From: CAVXYG01 sp963766005
GTDB taxonomy: Bacteria; Actinomycetota; Actinomycetes; S36-B12; GCA-2699445
NCBI GenBank assembly: GCA_963766005.1
Contig: CAVXYG010000016.1
Coordinates: forward strand, 1 to 46,553
Length of the DNA: 46,553 nucleotides
Direction: 5' to 3'
The notes below the pieces were generated by a model that saw only the letters and a program-made list of their open reading frames with translations, searched no databases and was not told the DNA's origin. Position 1 is the first letter of the stretch. Each line of letters starts with the position of its first letter. The translations under genes were made by a program, and so were the position numbers. Positions 25,524-33,227 of the stretch are shown here, piece after piece.

Positions 25524-26312
25524 ATGGCAGCGCCGTCAGTCGTCGCAGAACGCATCGGGCACGTCCTGGTCATCGGCGTGAACCGGCCGGAGAAGCGCAA
25601 CGCCTGGAACCTCGAAGTGATCGGGGCGGTCGGCGCCGCCTACGAGGAGCTCCAAAGGGATCCCGATCTGCGGGTCGGTGTGGTGCACGGCGTCGGCGAG
25701 CACTTCTCGGCAGGCTTGGACCTGGCGGAAGTGGGGCCGCGGGTGGCGGAGCAGGGCCCGGGGGCGCTGGCCGGATCGGCGAGCGTGGACCCCTTCGGCG
25801 TCTGGTCCGATCCGGTGAGCAAGCCCGTCGTGATGGCGGTCCAGGGGATCGCCTACACCCTGTCGATCGAGCTGGCGCTGTCCAGCGACATCGTTGTTGC
25901 CGCTTCCGACGTGCGGTTCTCCCAGTTGGAGATCGGCCGCGGGATCCTGCCCTTCGGCGGTGCGACCATGCGGGCGCCGCAGCAGCTCGGGTGGGGCAAT
26001 GCCATGCGGTTCCTGTTGACTGCCGATGAGTTCGGCGGCGACGACGCGCTGCGGATCGGCCTGGTGCAGGAGTTGGTCGCACCGGGGGAGCAGCTCGATC
26101 GGGCCGTAGCCATCGCCCAGCGCATCGCGTCGATGGCGCCGCTCGGGGTGCAGGGCACCTTGGCCAACGCGCGCGTGCACCAGCAGCAGGGGCAGGCCGC
26201 CGCCCGAGAGCACCTGCAGCAACTCCTCCCGGGCATCATGGCCAGCGAGGACGCGCTGGAAGGCGTGCGCAGTTTCCTCGAGCGCCGCCCCGCCCACTTC
26301 ACCGGCCGATAG
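25524..26312 (+). CDS. Enoyl-CoA hydratase/isomerase (crotonase) family protein
   Basis: 262 residues, usual length. The crotonase pattern VNRPEKRNAWN (20-30), oxyanion-hole GEHFSAGLDL (58-67), and the second oxyanion helix IAYTLSIELAL (109-119). Both acid/base glutamates of true hydratases have counterparts, E116 in SIEL and E136 in QLEIG, so hydratase activity is plausible, though the glycine-rich GGG before the first Glu is replaced by TLS. Start ATG 25524 with GGGAGG upstream. Fits beta-oxidation together with the thioesterase and the acyl-CoA dehydrogenase further on. Confidence 0.92.
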   Translation: MAAPSVVAERIGHVLVIGVNRPEKRNAWNLEVIGAVGAAYEELQRDPDLRVGVVHGVGEHFSAGLDLAEVGPRVAEQGPGALAGSASVDPFGVWSDPVSKPVVMAVQGIAYTLSIELALSSDIVVAASDVRFSQLEIGRGILPFGGATMRAPQQLGWGNAMRFLLTADEFGGDDALRIGLVQELVAPGEQLDRAVAIAQRIASMAPLGVQGTLANARVHQQQGQAAAREHLQQLLPGIMASEDALEGVRSFLERRPAHFTGR

Positions 26313-26331
26313 CCAGCGGGGCGTGCAGCGG

Positions 26332-26383
26332 CGTTGATCGTCGCGAATTCTGGCTCTGGGGCGGGAATTCGTCGCGATCAACG
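26332..26383. terminator. Imperfect inverted repeat, bidirectional terminator
   Basis: A 19-base arm at 26332-26350 pairs with 26365-26383 across a 14-base loop; outer CGTTGATCG and inner GAATTC match exactly, with a four-base mismatch block between. It sits between convergent genes (26312 plus and 26425 minus). Confidence 0.7.
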
Positions 26384-26424
26384 CAGGTGGACGCGGCGTC
26401 GCCGGCCGCGGCCGGTGTCGGTGC

Positions 26425-27222
26425 TTACTCTTCTGGGACGAGGGCGAGTTGCCGCGATTGCGCCACGATCTGGTCCCGCTCGTCCCAGATCACGCCGTCG
26501 ATCTCCATGCGGCCGTGGCTGATGAAGCGCGTGCGGTAGTCCAGCCGTAGCCAACCGGGTGCCGGGATCGCGCGGACGTGAACGGTCAATTCCAGCGTCG
26601 GTGTCCAGGCCACCCGCAGGCCGGCGTTGAAGGTCGTCGGCGGCAGGCTGTCCGCGGCGAGCAGCAGCGCGATCGCGTCGACCGGCTCATCGTCCAGGAG
26701 CCGCCAGTACGCACGCATCTGCGCCGTCCCCGAGGGCTGCCCCCGAGTGAACGCGGCGTCCTGGGGATGCAGCCGGACATCGATGCGGTCCATGAACGGC
26801 GGTGGCATCGGCTGGCCGGCAACGGAGGGGATTCGGGGCAGGTCGGCAGGCGGCGGGAGGTCCGGCGGGACTGCGTCCTGCAGCAGCACGTCCGGCATGG
26901 CAACGAGGTGGCCGTAGGTACCCAGCACCGCGATGACCGTGCGCCTTCCCTGGGTCAGGATCGCGCGGCCGGTAGTGAATCGAGACCCCGCCTTGATGAT
27001 CTCGGTGTCGATCGCCGCCGGTCCAGCCGTTCCCGGCGACAGGTAGTGCCCCGTCACCGAGACCGGGTCCAGTCCGCTGCCGATGCGTGCTCCGAGCGCC
27101 CGCGCTGCGACCGCGAGGAGGTACCCGCCGTTCACGGCGCCGAGGATGTCCCAGTCGGGCGCGAGCTCGGCGCGCCACCGGGCATCGCCCGGAGCCACCG
27201 CCGACGCCTGAGCGAATCGCAT
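26425..27222 (-). CDS. Acyl-CoA thioesterase (TesB-like double hot-dog)
   Basis: 265 residues. N-terminal hot-dog: WDILGAVNGGYLLAVAARALGARI (the GxNGGYL motif), VSVTGHYLSPGTAGPAAIDTEII and a strand SRFTTGRAILTQ. The second hot-dog contains RAYWRLLDDEPVDAIALLLAADSLPP and WTPTLELTVHVRA, the usual catalytic-domain signature of TesB/4HBT_3 family. It should hydrolyse fatty acyl-CoA to free acid. ATG 27222 lies six bases after a TAGGAT box, so the transcript is probably leaderless. Functionally next to enoyl-CoA hydratase, converging with it. Confidence 0.9.
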   Translation of the reverse strand: MRFAQASAVAPGDARWRAELAPDWDILGAVNGGYLLAVAARALGARIGSGLDPVSVTGHYLSPGTAGPAAIDTEIIKAGSRFTTGRAILTQGRRTVIAVLGTYGHLVAMPDVLLQDAVPPDLPPPADLPRIPSVAGQPMPPPFMDRIDVRLHPQDAAFTRGQPSGTAQMRAYWRLLDDEPVDAIALLLAADSLPPTTFNAGLRVAWTPTLELTVHVRAIPAPGWLRLDYRTRFISHGRMEIDGVIWDERDQIVAQSRQLALVPEE

Positions 27223-27228
27223 GCACCG

Positions 27229-27234
27229 ATCCTA
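27229..27234 (-). promoter_or_regulatory. TAGGAT -10 box, leaderless start of the thioesterase
   Basis: TAGGAT on the minus strand, then six bases, then ATG 27222. No ribosome site lies between. Confidence 0.6.
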
Positions 27235-27245
27235 GGCTGGTGCGC

Positions 27246-27752
27246 TCACCACCACTCGGTTCCCGGAGCGCCTTTGTAGGGACCGGCGATCCGGCTGGTC
27301 GGCCAATCGCCGTAGAAGGGGCTGGCCAGTGCGACGACGACCTCGCCGTTCACCGTGCACTGGTCCACGCGCTGGGGGTAGAAGCAGATCGCATCGGCCA
27401 TCGCCCGGTAGCCCGCGGTGGGGTTCGGATACCACCAGCACGCGTCGGCCACTGTGGTGCCGTCCGGCAGGACCAGGTCCGCGTAGTGCGCGCTGCCCTT
27501 GAACTCGCAGATCGAACGGGTGCGGGACGGGCGCAGCAGTTCGGTGCGGACGTCCGCGCGGGGCACGTAGTAGGCGGGGGCATGCGCGGTCTCCAGGATC
27601 CGCCAGGGCGTGGCCGTCTGCGCGACCAGCACTGCGCGGTGCGTGACCGTGACACGGTCGCTGCTGCGCTCCAGCGCCGGCGGACGGGGGTAGTCCCAGA
27701 CGGACTCCTGGCCCGGTCCGACGGGATCGGGCCTCGGATGGCCGCGCATCAT
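27246..27752 (-). CDS. DUF427 domain protein
   Basis: 168 residues. DUF427 (NTP-transferase-fold family of unknown function) is recognised by WDYPRPPALE, HRAVLVAQTATPWRILETAHAPAYYVPRADV, SICEFKGSAHYADL and WWYPNPTAGYRAMADAICFYP followed by the ending YGDWPTSRI..GPYKGAPGTEWW. Start ATG 27752 overlaps the nicotinate phosphoribosyltransferase stop (ATGA), so they are cotranslated. The pairing with a NAD-salvage enzyme is unusual enough to note, but the function of DUF427 is not established. Confidence 0.92.
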   Translation of the reverse strand: MMRGHPRPDPVGPGQESVWDYPRPPALERSSDRVTVTHRAVLVAQTATPWRILETAHAPAYYVPRADVRTELLRPSRTRSICEFKGSAHYADLVLPDGTTVADACWWYPNPTAGYRAMADAICFYPQRVDQCTVNGEVVVALASPFYGDWPTSRIAGPYKGAPGTEWW

Positions 27753-29050
27753 CGGTGCTCCGTCGGGATCGCCGCCGGACCGGGTTCGAGCAACAGCGCC
27801 TCAGCAGGGAGCTCGGCGATGCTGCGGCGGTGCTGCGCGCGCGCCTCGGACAGATCCGTCGTCGCCACCGGCTCGCCGTCGCGCACGAGCTGGACCAGCA
27901 GGTCGCGGTGCTCCTGCTCCGGCGGTGCTGCGTGGTGATCGAGATCGGCCACCACGAGCTCGCGGACCGCCGTGCCGCCGGCGAGCTGCCGGTAGGCGGC
28001 CTTGCGGCCTCCGACGGTCGCCTTGGCCTCGCTGGTCTTCCACACCGGACGCAGGGGCGACCCGGGGTCGGCGTCGTCGCTCCGGGCCACGAGCTTGTAG
28101 ACCATCTCGGCGGTGGGGGCTCCGCTGCCGGTGACCACGCGGGTGCCCACGCCGTAGCCGTCGACCGGTGCGGTGGCCAACCCCTGGATCTGGAACTCGT
28201 CGAGGTCGCTCGTGGCCACGATCCGGGTCTCCGTGGCCCCCATCCCGTCCAGCAGCGCCCGGACGCGCCGGGCGTGCTCGGCGAGGTCGCCGGAGTCCAA
28301 GCGCACCGCCCCGAGCTGCGGCCCGGCAGCAGCGACTGCCCGCGCCGCGCCCTCCTCCGTGTCATAGGTGTCGATCAGCAGCGTCGTCTGCGTCCCCTGG
28401 CTGGCCACCTGGGAGGCGAAGGCGCTGTCCTCGCTGTCGTGGACCAGGGTGAAGGCGTGCGCCGAGGTCCCGCTGGTCGGGATCCCGTAGCGTCGGCCGG
28501 CGGCGAGGTTCGAGGTCGAGGAGAAACCGGCGACATAGGCGGCGCGGGCGGCGGCGATCGCTGCCTCCTCGTGGGTGCGCCGGGATCCCATCTCGATCAT
28601 CGGGCGCCCCCCGGCGGCGGTCGCCATCCGGCTCGCCGCCGAGGCGATGGCGCAGTCGTGGTTCAGGACCGACAGCAGCCAGGTCTCCAGGATCACCGCC
28701 TCGCCGAAGGTGGCCGCCACGCTGAGCACCGGGGAGTAGGGGAAGAAGACCTCGCCCTCGGCGTACCCCCAGATGTCGCCGCGGAAGCGGTAGTCGGCCA
28801 GCCACGCCAGGGTCGTCTCGTCGACCACGCCGCTGCCCCGCAGGAACGCCAGCGCCTGGTCGTCGAAGCGGAAGTCGGCGAGGCCATCGAGGATGCGGCC
28901 GACGCCGGCCACGACACCGTAGCGGCGGCCTTCGGGCAGCCGTCGGCAGAACAATTCGAAGACGCAGCGCCGGTCCGCTGTTCCATCGGCCAGGCTGGCC
29001 TGCAGCATGGTCAACTCGTAGTGGTCGGTCAGCAGCGCCGGCGCAGTCAC
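27749..29050 (-). CDS. pncB: Nicotinate phosphoribosyltransferase
   Basis: 433 residues, cytosolic. It joins nicotinate and PRPP to give nicotinate mononucleotide, the first step of the Preiss-Handler NAD salvage route. Visible signatures: LLTDHYELTMLQ at 6-17, MGSRRTHEEAA near 155 (the His that is phosphorylated in the NAPRT family), SSTSNLAAGRRYGIPTSGTSAHAFTL, DTYDTEEGA, VRLDSGDL and TSDLDEFQI. Shorter than the 490-residue human type, matching the bacterial short type. GTG 29050 comes six bases after TAGGGT, a leaderless start. DUF427 follows with an ATGA overlap. Confidence 0.95.
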   Translation of the reverse strand: MTAPALLTDHYELTMLQASLADGTADRRCVFELFCRRLPEGRRYGVVAGVGRILDGLADFRFDDQALAFLRGSGVVDETTLAWLADYRFRGDIWGYAEGEVFFPYSPVLSVAATFGEAVILETWLLSVLNHDCAIASAASRMATAAGGRPMIEMGSRRTHEEAAIAAARAAYVAGFSSTSNLAAGRRYGIPTSGTSAHAFTLVHDSEDSAFASQVASQGTQTTLLIDTYDTEEGAARAVAAAGPQLGAVRLDSGDLAEHARRVRALLDGMGATETRIVATSDLDEFQIQGLATAPVDGYGVGTRVVTGSGAPTAEMVYKLVARSDDADPGSPLRPVWKTSEAKATVGGRKAAYRQLAGGTAVRELVVADLDHHAAPPEQEHRDLLVQLVRDGEPVATTDLSEARAQHRRSIAELPAEALLLEPGPAAIPTEHR

Positions 29051-29056
29051 AACTGC

Positions 29057-29062
29057 ACCCTA
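29057..29062 (-). promoter_or_regulatory. TAGGGT -10 box, leaderless start of pncB
   Basis: TAGGGT on the minus strand, then six bases, then GTG 29050. The box overlaps the last codon of the small upstream gene (stop at 29060). Confidence 0.6.
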
Positions 29063-29416
29063 GGGCCGCGACGCGGACGATCGCGGCGAAGTCACCGGGG
29101 TCCCGCATGCCGCGTTCCGGCACTGCAGTTGCAGCCGGTGGAAGTGTCGAGCCGCCTTCGCCGGGGCCTCGGCCGTCGTGCACGTGCCGAGCCAGGTGCG
29201 CTGCTCGCCCAGGAGCGGGCCGGGCTGCCACACCTCGTCGAGTTGCCATCCGGTCTCGGCCGGGATCAGTTCCAGGCGGTAGTGGCGGTCCTCCGGGATC
29301 GCGATGAGCAGGCCGTCCTCGGGGCCCGGGCCGGAGTCGCAGACCAGAGCGACGTGCTCGGGTAGCGCCCTGAGCACGTCGACGAGTTCGGCGGCGACAT
29401 CGCGTTCCACCCCCAC
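29060..29416 (-). CDS. Small protein of unknown function
   Basis: 118 residues from GTG 29416 (an alternative GTG is two codons later). Composition is protein-like: ERDVAAELVDVLRALPEHVALVC, DGLLIAIPEDRHYRLELIPAE, WQLDEVWQPGPLLGEQRTWLG. Upstream codons become Arg-rich, so I do not extend to 29521. The C-terminus holds two cysteines in a NAACG-type run. No family recognised. Divergent from the DUF202 pair on the other side of an 80-base gap. Confidence 0.6.
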   Translation of the reverse strand: MGVERDVAAELVDVLRALPEHVALVCDSGPGPEDGLLIAIPEDRHYRLELIPAETGWQLDEVWQPGPLLGEQRTWLGTCTTAEAPAKAARHFHRLQLQCRNAACGTPVTSPRSSASRP

Positions 29417-29483
29417 ATGGTCCCCAGGACGCTGCCCTGCTGCCACTCGAGCGCGTCCGGTTCTCGGCGGGCTCCGAAGGCGA

Positions 29484-29489
29484 TAGGTT
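29484..29489 (+). promoter_or_regulatory. TAGGTT -10 box, leaderless start of the DUF202 pair
   Basis: TAGGTT, then seven bases, then GTG 29497. No Shine-Dalgarno sequence precedes the GTG. Confidence 0.55.
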
Positions 29490-29496
29490 CTCAGGC

Positions 29497-29862
29497 GTGG
29501 GTGAGCAGGGCGCAAGTCCACCGGTACCGGGATCGGGGCCGGTGCGGCCGGACTACCGCTACTCGCTGGCGAACGAGCGGACCTTCCTGTCCTGGACCCG
29601 CACCGGGCTGGCGCTCATCGCCGGCGGCGTGGCCGTGGAGCAGTTCGCGACCCTGTCGGTGTCCTGGATCGTCGAGGTGGTCGGGATCCTCGGCATCGTC
29701 CTCGGCGGCGCGATTGCCGTGTGGGCTCTGATGCAGTTCCGTCGCGTCCAGGACGCGATCGATCACGATCTGCCGCTGCCCCGCCAGCCCGCCGCCACCG
29801 TGGTCACGCTGGGCGTCGCCGTGGTCGCGGTACTCCTCATCGTCGGCATCGCGGTGACATGA
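29497..29862 (+). CDS. DUF202 family membrane protein (YidH-like)
   Basis: 121 residues. The N-terminal 25 residues are Pro/Gly-rich; then RPDYRYSLANERTFLSWTRTGLALIAGGVAVEQF, the DUF202 signature, and three membrane helices (about 38-58, 62-85, 96-118). GTG 29497 is preceded by a TAGGTT box at seven bases. It is followed by a second DUF202 gene with an ATGA overlap; such pairs are common and could form a heteromer, but no function is established. Confidence 0.88.
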   Translation: MGEQGASPPVPGSGPVRPDYRYSLANERTFLSWTRTGLALIAGGVAVEQFATLSVSWIVEVVGILGIVLGGAIAVWALMQFRRVQDAIDHDLPLPRQPAATVVTLGVAVVAVLLIVGIAVT

Positions 29863-30170
29863 CACCGCAGCTGCCGCGCGCCACCACTGTCGACCCGCTG
29901 CCCCGCACGGCGCTGTCCTGGCAGCGCACGCTGCCGGGGATCGCGGGACTGGCCATCGTGGTGGCCGTCGCGCTGAGCCGGACTGGTCACGGCGGATGGA
30001 CGCTGGCGGTCCTGCTGCTCGCGCTGCTGCCGCTGCCCGCGGCAGTGCGGCGGGAGCGCGAGTTGCAGCGGCCGCAGCCACCGCCGGTGGCGCTGCGCTC
30101 GGTGGTCGTCGTCAGCGCCGTGGTGGTCACCCTCGCCGCGACGGCGCTGGCAGTCGTGCTGCTGGCGTGA
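29859..30170 (+). CDS. DUF202 family membrane protein, second of the pair
   Basis: 103 residues from ATG 29859 overlapping the upstream stop by four bases. It contains the shorter DUF202 pattern LPRTALSWQRTLPGIAGLAIVVAVALSR, then helices TLAVLLLALLPLP and VVVSAVVVTLAATALAVVLLA. It is a paralogue of its neighbour with the same topology but a shorter loop. Confidence 0.82.
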   Translation: MTPQLPRATTVDPLPRTALSWQRTLPGIAGLAIVVAVALSRTGHGGWTLAVLLLALLPLPAAVRRERELQRPQPPPVALRSVVVVSAVVVTLAATALAVVLLA

Positions 30171-30284
30171 TGGCGCCGGGGCCGGAAGCGGGAGTCCGGC
30201 GGATCCCAGGCCGAGACGGCCACGGATCCGGATTCGACGCGGGTTGGACGCCGCATCGAGCGCCAGTGCTGGCACTCTGGACCC

Positions 30285-31208
30285 GTGGCGGCCGCGGCAC
30301 CGGTGGATCTGACGAAGTACGGATGGCTCTCCCTGGGAGTCTCCGTCGTCGTCTTCGCGATCAAGCTGGTCGCGTTCGGCATCACCGGATCGGTCGGTCT
30401 GCTGTCCGATGCCATGGAGTCCATCGTCAACATCGTGGCGGCCTCGGTCGCGGTGGTCGCCCTGCGGGCAGCGTCCAGGCCGGGCGACGACGAGCACCAC
30501 TACGGTCATGGCAAGGCCGAGTACCTCTCGGCGCTCGTCGAGGGCGTCATGATCTTCGCCGCAGCCATCCTCATCATGTTCACCGCCGTCGATCGGCTCC
30601 TCAATCCGCAACCGCTGGAGCAGTTGGGCATCGGTCTGGGGATCTCCGTGGTCGCCTCCGCGATCAACGGTGGCATCGCCCTGCTCCTGATGCGGGCCGG
30701 ACGCCGGCACCGCTCGATGGTCCTCACCGCCGACGGCAAGCACCTCATGACCGATGTCTGGACCTCCGCCGGCGTCGTCGTCGCGGTGGGGATGGTCGGT
30801 ATCACCGGATGGGAGCAGTTGGACCCGTTGATCGCGATCGCGGTGGCGATCAACATCGTCTTCGCGGGCGTGGGTCTGGTCCGCAACTCGATGGCGGGGC
30901 TGATGGACTCCGCGCTCCCCGACGAGGACCATCAGGCCATCCTTGCGGTGCTGCGGCGCCACGCCGGGGACCAGATCGCCTTCCACGCCGTGCAGACGCG
31001 CGGGTCGGGCCGCCAGCGATTCGTCTCGATGCACGTGCTCGTGCCGGGGGACTGGACCGTGCAGAGCGGACACGACTTCGTGTCGGACCTGGAGGAGGAG
31101 TTGCACCAGGCGCTGGACGACCTCACGGTCCAGACGCACCTGGAGCCGAAGGACGACCCCCGCTCCTTCGACGACATTCCGCCCGGGGGGCTGCGGGCCG
31201 AGATCTGA
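30285..31208 (+). CDS. Cation diffusion facilitator family transporter
   Basis: 307 residues, proton-coupled efflux of Zn2+, Mn2+, Fe2+ or similar. Six helices, with the metal-site residues in SDAME (D42) and in HYGHGK (about 72-77), and in the fifth helix HLMTDVWTS (H and D). The C-terminal 90 residues are the soluble metallochaperone-like domain (VQTRGSGRQRFVSMHVLVPGDWTVQSGHDF). The sequence of the A-site (D...H/D) suits Zn2+ or Mn2+, which the sequence alone does not decide. GTG 30285. No metal-responsive regulator is adjacent. Confidence 0.92.
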   Translation: MAAAAPVDLTKYGWLSLGVSVVVFAIKLVAFGITGSVGLLSDAMESIVNIVAASVAVVALRAASRPGDDEHHYGHGKAEYLSALVEGVMIFAAAILIMFTAVDRLLNPQPLEQLGIGLGISVVASAINGGIALLLMRAGRRHRSMVLTADGKHLMTDVWTSAGVVVAVGMVGITGWEQLDPLIAIAVAINIVFAGVGLVRNSMAGLMDSALPDEDHQAILAVLRRHAGDQIAFHAVQTRGSGRQRFVSMHVLVPGDWTVQSGHDFVSDLEEELHQALDDLTVQTHLEPKDDPRSFDDIPPGGLRAEI

Positions 31209-31343
31209 GGACGGCGGCGGGCGGTGCGTCGAGCAGCGCCGAGCAGCGGCGGGCGGCAGCCACCGTGCGAGCATTCGGCGGCTGCGGTCCGCCACCCCGG
31301 TCGTGGGCGGGACCCGCTGTGGGCGCAACCGGATTCCCCGACA

Positions 31344-31349
31344 TAAAGT
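31344..31349 (+). promoter_or_regulatory. TAAAGT -10 box, leaderless start of the acyl-CoA dehydrogenase
   Basis: TAAAGT, then six bases, then ATG 31356. The only A/T-rich patch in a very GC-rich stretch; no ribosome site. Confidence 0.6.
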
Positions 31350-31355
31350 CGAAGC

Positions 31356-33146
31356 ATGTCGCTGCTGTTTAACCCTGCAACCTATGACCCGTCCTTCCTC
31401 GACGACGACACGCGCACCGCGCTCAAGGAGCTCGTCGGCTTCTTCGAGGCCAAGGGCAACGACGAGATCCAGGCCGAATACTTCGCCGGCACCTGGTACC
31501 GAGACTTCCTGGAGTTCTGCGCGCAGCGCGGACTGCTCGGGACGATGGGCACGCCGTCGGAGGTCGGCGGCCTGCTCGGTGGCGAGGAGGGCGCGCAGAA
31601 GGCCCGCTGGGACACCGCTCGAATCAACGAGTTCAACGAGATCCTGGGCTTCTACTCGCTGGCCCACTGGTACGCATGGCAGGTCACGGTCCTCGGACTC
31701 GGTCCGGTGTGGATCAGCGACAACGACGAGGCCAAGGCCGAGGTCGGCAAACTGCTGGAGTCGGGCGCGATCTTCGGGTTCGGACTGTCGGAGAAGGAGC
31801 ACGGCGCCGACATCTACTCCACCGACATGATCCTGACCCGCTCCGGCGACGGGTGGACGGCCACCGGCGGCAAGTACTACATCGGCAACGGCAACGAGGC
31901 CGGCCGGCTGTCGGTCTTCGGCAAGTTCGCCGACGACGACCCCGAGCATCCCGGTGAGTACGTGTTCTTCCTGGTGGACACCCAGCACGAGCAGTACCGC
32001 CTGCTGAAGAACGTCGTGCACTCGCAGATGTTCGTCGCGGCCTTCGACCTCGACGCCTACCCGGTCACGCGCGCCGACATCCTCCACGTCGGCAAGCCGG
32101 CGTGGGACGCCGCGCTGGCGACCGTCAACGTCGGCAAGGTCAACCTCGGCTGGGCCTCGATCGGTATCAGCGAGCATGCCTTCTACGAGGCGATCACGCA
32201 CGCGAACAACCGCGTGCTGTACGGCAGCCGGGTCACGGAATTCCCCCACGTTCGCCGGATGCTGGCAGACGCCTACGCCCGACTCATCGCGATGAAGGCC
32301 TACGCCTCGCGCTCCGCCGACTACTTCCGTGAGGCCTCCGAGGAGGACCGTCGGTTCCTGCTGTTCAACCCGATCACCAAGGCGAAGGTGACCAGCGAGG
32401 GGGAGCGGGTGATCAACCTGCTCTGGGACGTCATTGCGGCCCGCGGGTTCGAGCGCGACACCTACTTCTCGCAGGCGGCCTCGATGATCCGGGCGCTGCC
32501 CAAGCTCGAGGGCACCGTCCACGTCAACATCGCGCTGGTGCTGAAGTTCATGCCGGCCTACTTCGGGGCGACGATGGGCGCCGCAGCGGACTACCCGGAG
32601 GTCCCGGTGCGGCAGGACGCCGCGGACGACGGCTACCTCTTCCAGCAGGGCCCGGCATCGGGGCTGAGCAAGATCCGCTTCAACGATTGGCGTCCGGCGT
32701 TCGCCCGGTTCGCCCACTTGCCCAACGTGGCGCTGTTCCTGGAGCAGGTCGCCGCACTGGGTGCCTTGGTGACCCAGGCGCCGCCTTCGGCGCAGCAGCA
32801 GAAGGACCTGGACTTCCTGCAGGTGCTGGGCCAACTGTTCACGCAGGTCGTCTATGCCCAGCTCATCTGCGAGAACGCCGGGCTGGCGCTGGACGGTGAG
32901 CCCCGCGTCTCCTCCGTCAGCGATCTCTCCGACCTGACGGAGGCCCACATCGACCGGATGTTCGCGGTCTTCGTGCAGGACGTCGCCGAGCAGGCGGTCG
33001 CCCTGCACGGCCAGGCGTCCGCGTCGCAGGACCAGCGCGCGCTGGCGCTGGGTCTGGTGAAGGCGCCCGCTATCGACGCCGAGGCCGAGGACGCGTTCGT
33101 CGCCGAGGCGCTCAGCTACGACGGGGCCTACGTGCTGCGCGGCTAG
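31356..33146 (+). CDS. Acyl-CoA dehydrogenase (long FadE-type)
   Basis: 596 residues, longer than the 380-residue standard family and like the large FadE5/FadE-type enzymes with an N-terminal extension and a C-terminal domain. Domain order: N-terminal helical part, AcylCoADH_M with FGLSEKEHGAD (about 141-151) and GWTATGGKYYIGNGN (the FAD-contacting beta domain, about 164-178), then NLGWASIGISEHAF and VLYGSRVTEFPHVRRMLADAYARLIAMKAY, the four-helix domain. It should oxidise acyl-CoA to the trans-2-enoyl product in beta-oxidation. The leaderless TAAAGT box starts it; a perfect hairpin terminates it. The catalytic Glu position I could not fix by eye. Confidence 0.92.
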   Translation: MSLLFNPATYDPSFLDDDTRTALKELVGFFEAKGNDEIQAEYFAGTWYRDFLEFCAQRGLLGTMGTPSEVGGLLGGEEGAQKARWDTARINEFNEILGFYSLAHWYAWQVTVLGLGPVWISDNDEAKAEVGKLLESGAIFGFGLSEKEHGADIYSTDMILTRSGDGWTATGGKYYIGNGNEAGRLSVFGKFADDDPEHPGEYVFFLVDTQHEQYRLLKNVVHSQMFVAAFDLDAYPVTRADILHVGKPAWDAALATVNVGKVNLGWASIGISEHAFYEAITHANNRVLYGSRVTEFPHVRRMLADAYARLIAMKAYASRSADYFREASEEDRRFLLFNPITKAKVTSEGERVINLLWDVIAARGFERDTYFSQAASMIRALPKLEGTVHVNIALVLKFMPAYFGATMGAAADYPEVPVRQDAADDGYLFQQGPASGLSKIRFNDWRPAFARFAHLPNVALFLEQVAALGALVTQAPPSAQQQKDLDFLQVLGQLFTQVVYAQLICENAGLALDGEPRVSSVSDLSDLTEAHIDRMFAVFVQDVAEQAVALHGQASASQDQRALALGLVKAPAIDAEAEDAFVAEALSYDGAYVLRG

Positions 33147-33168
33147 CACGCGATCCCGTCTCGCAACA

Positions 33169-33212
33169 ATCCGAACCGCCGCGCTCAGCCCCGTGAGCGC
33201 GGCGGTTCGGAT
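33169..33212. terminator. Perfect 19-bp hairpin terminator
   Basis: Arms 33169-33187 and 33194-33212 are perfectly complementary (19 base pairs) with a six-base loop GCCCCG. It lies between convergent genes ending at 33146 and 33228, so it can serve both. Confidence 0.9.
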
Positions 33213-33227
33213 CGTCTCGGCGGTGCG

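Noticed and set aside
29763..33149. Open frame of over 1100 codons on the minus strand
   Set aside because: Runs antisense through DUF202, the CDF transporter and the acyl-CoA dehydrogenase, all well supported on the plus strand.
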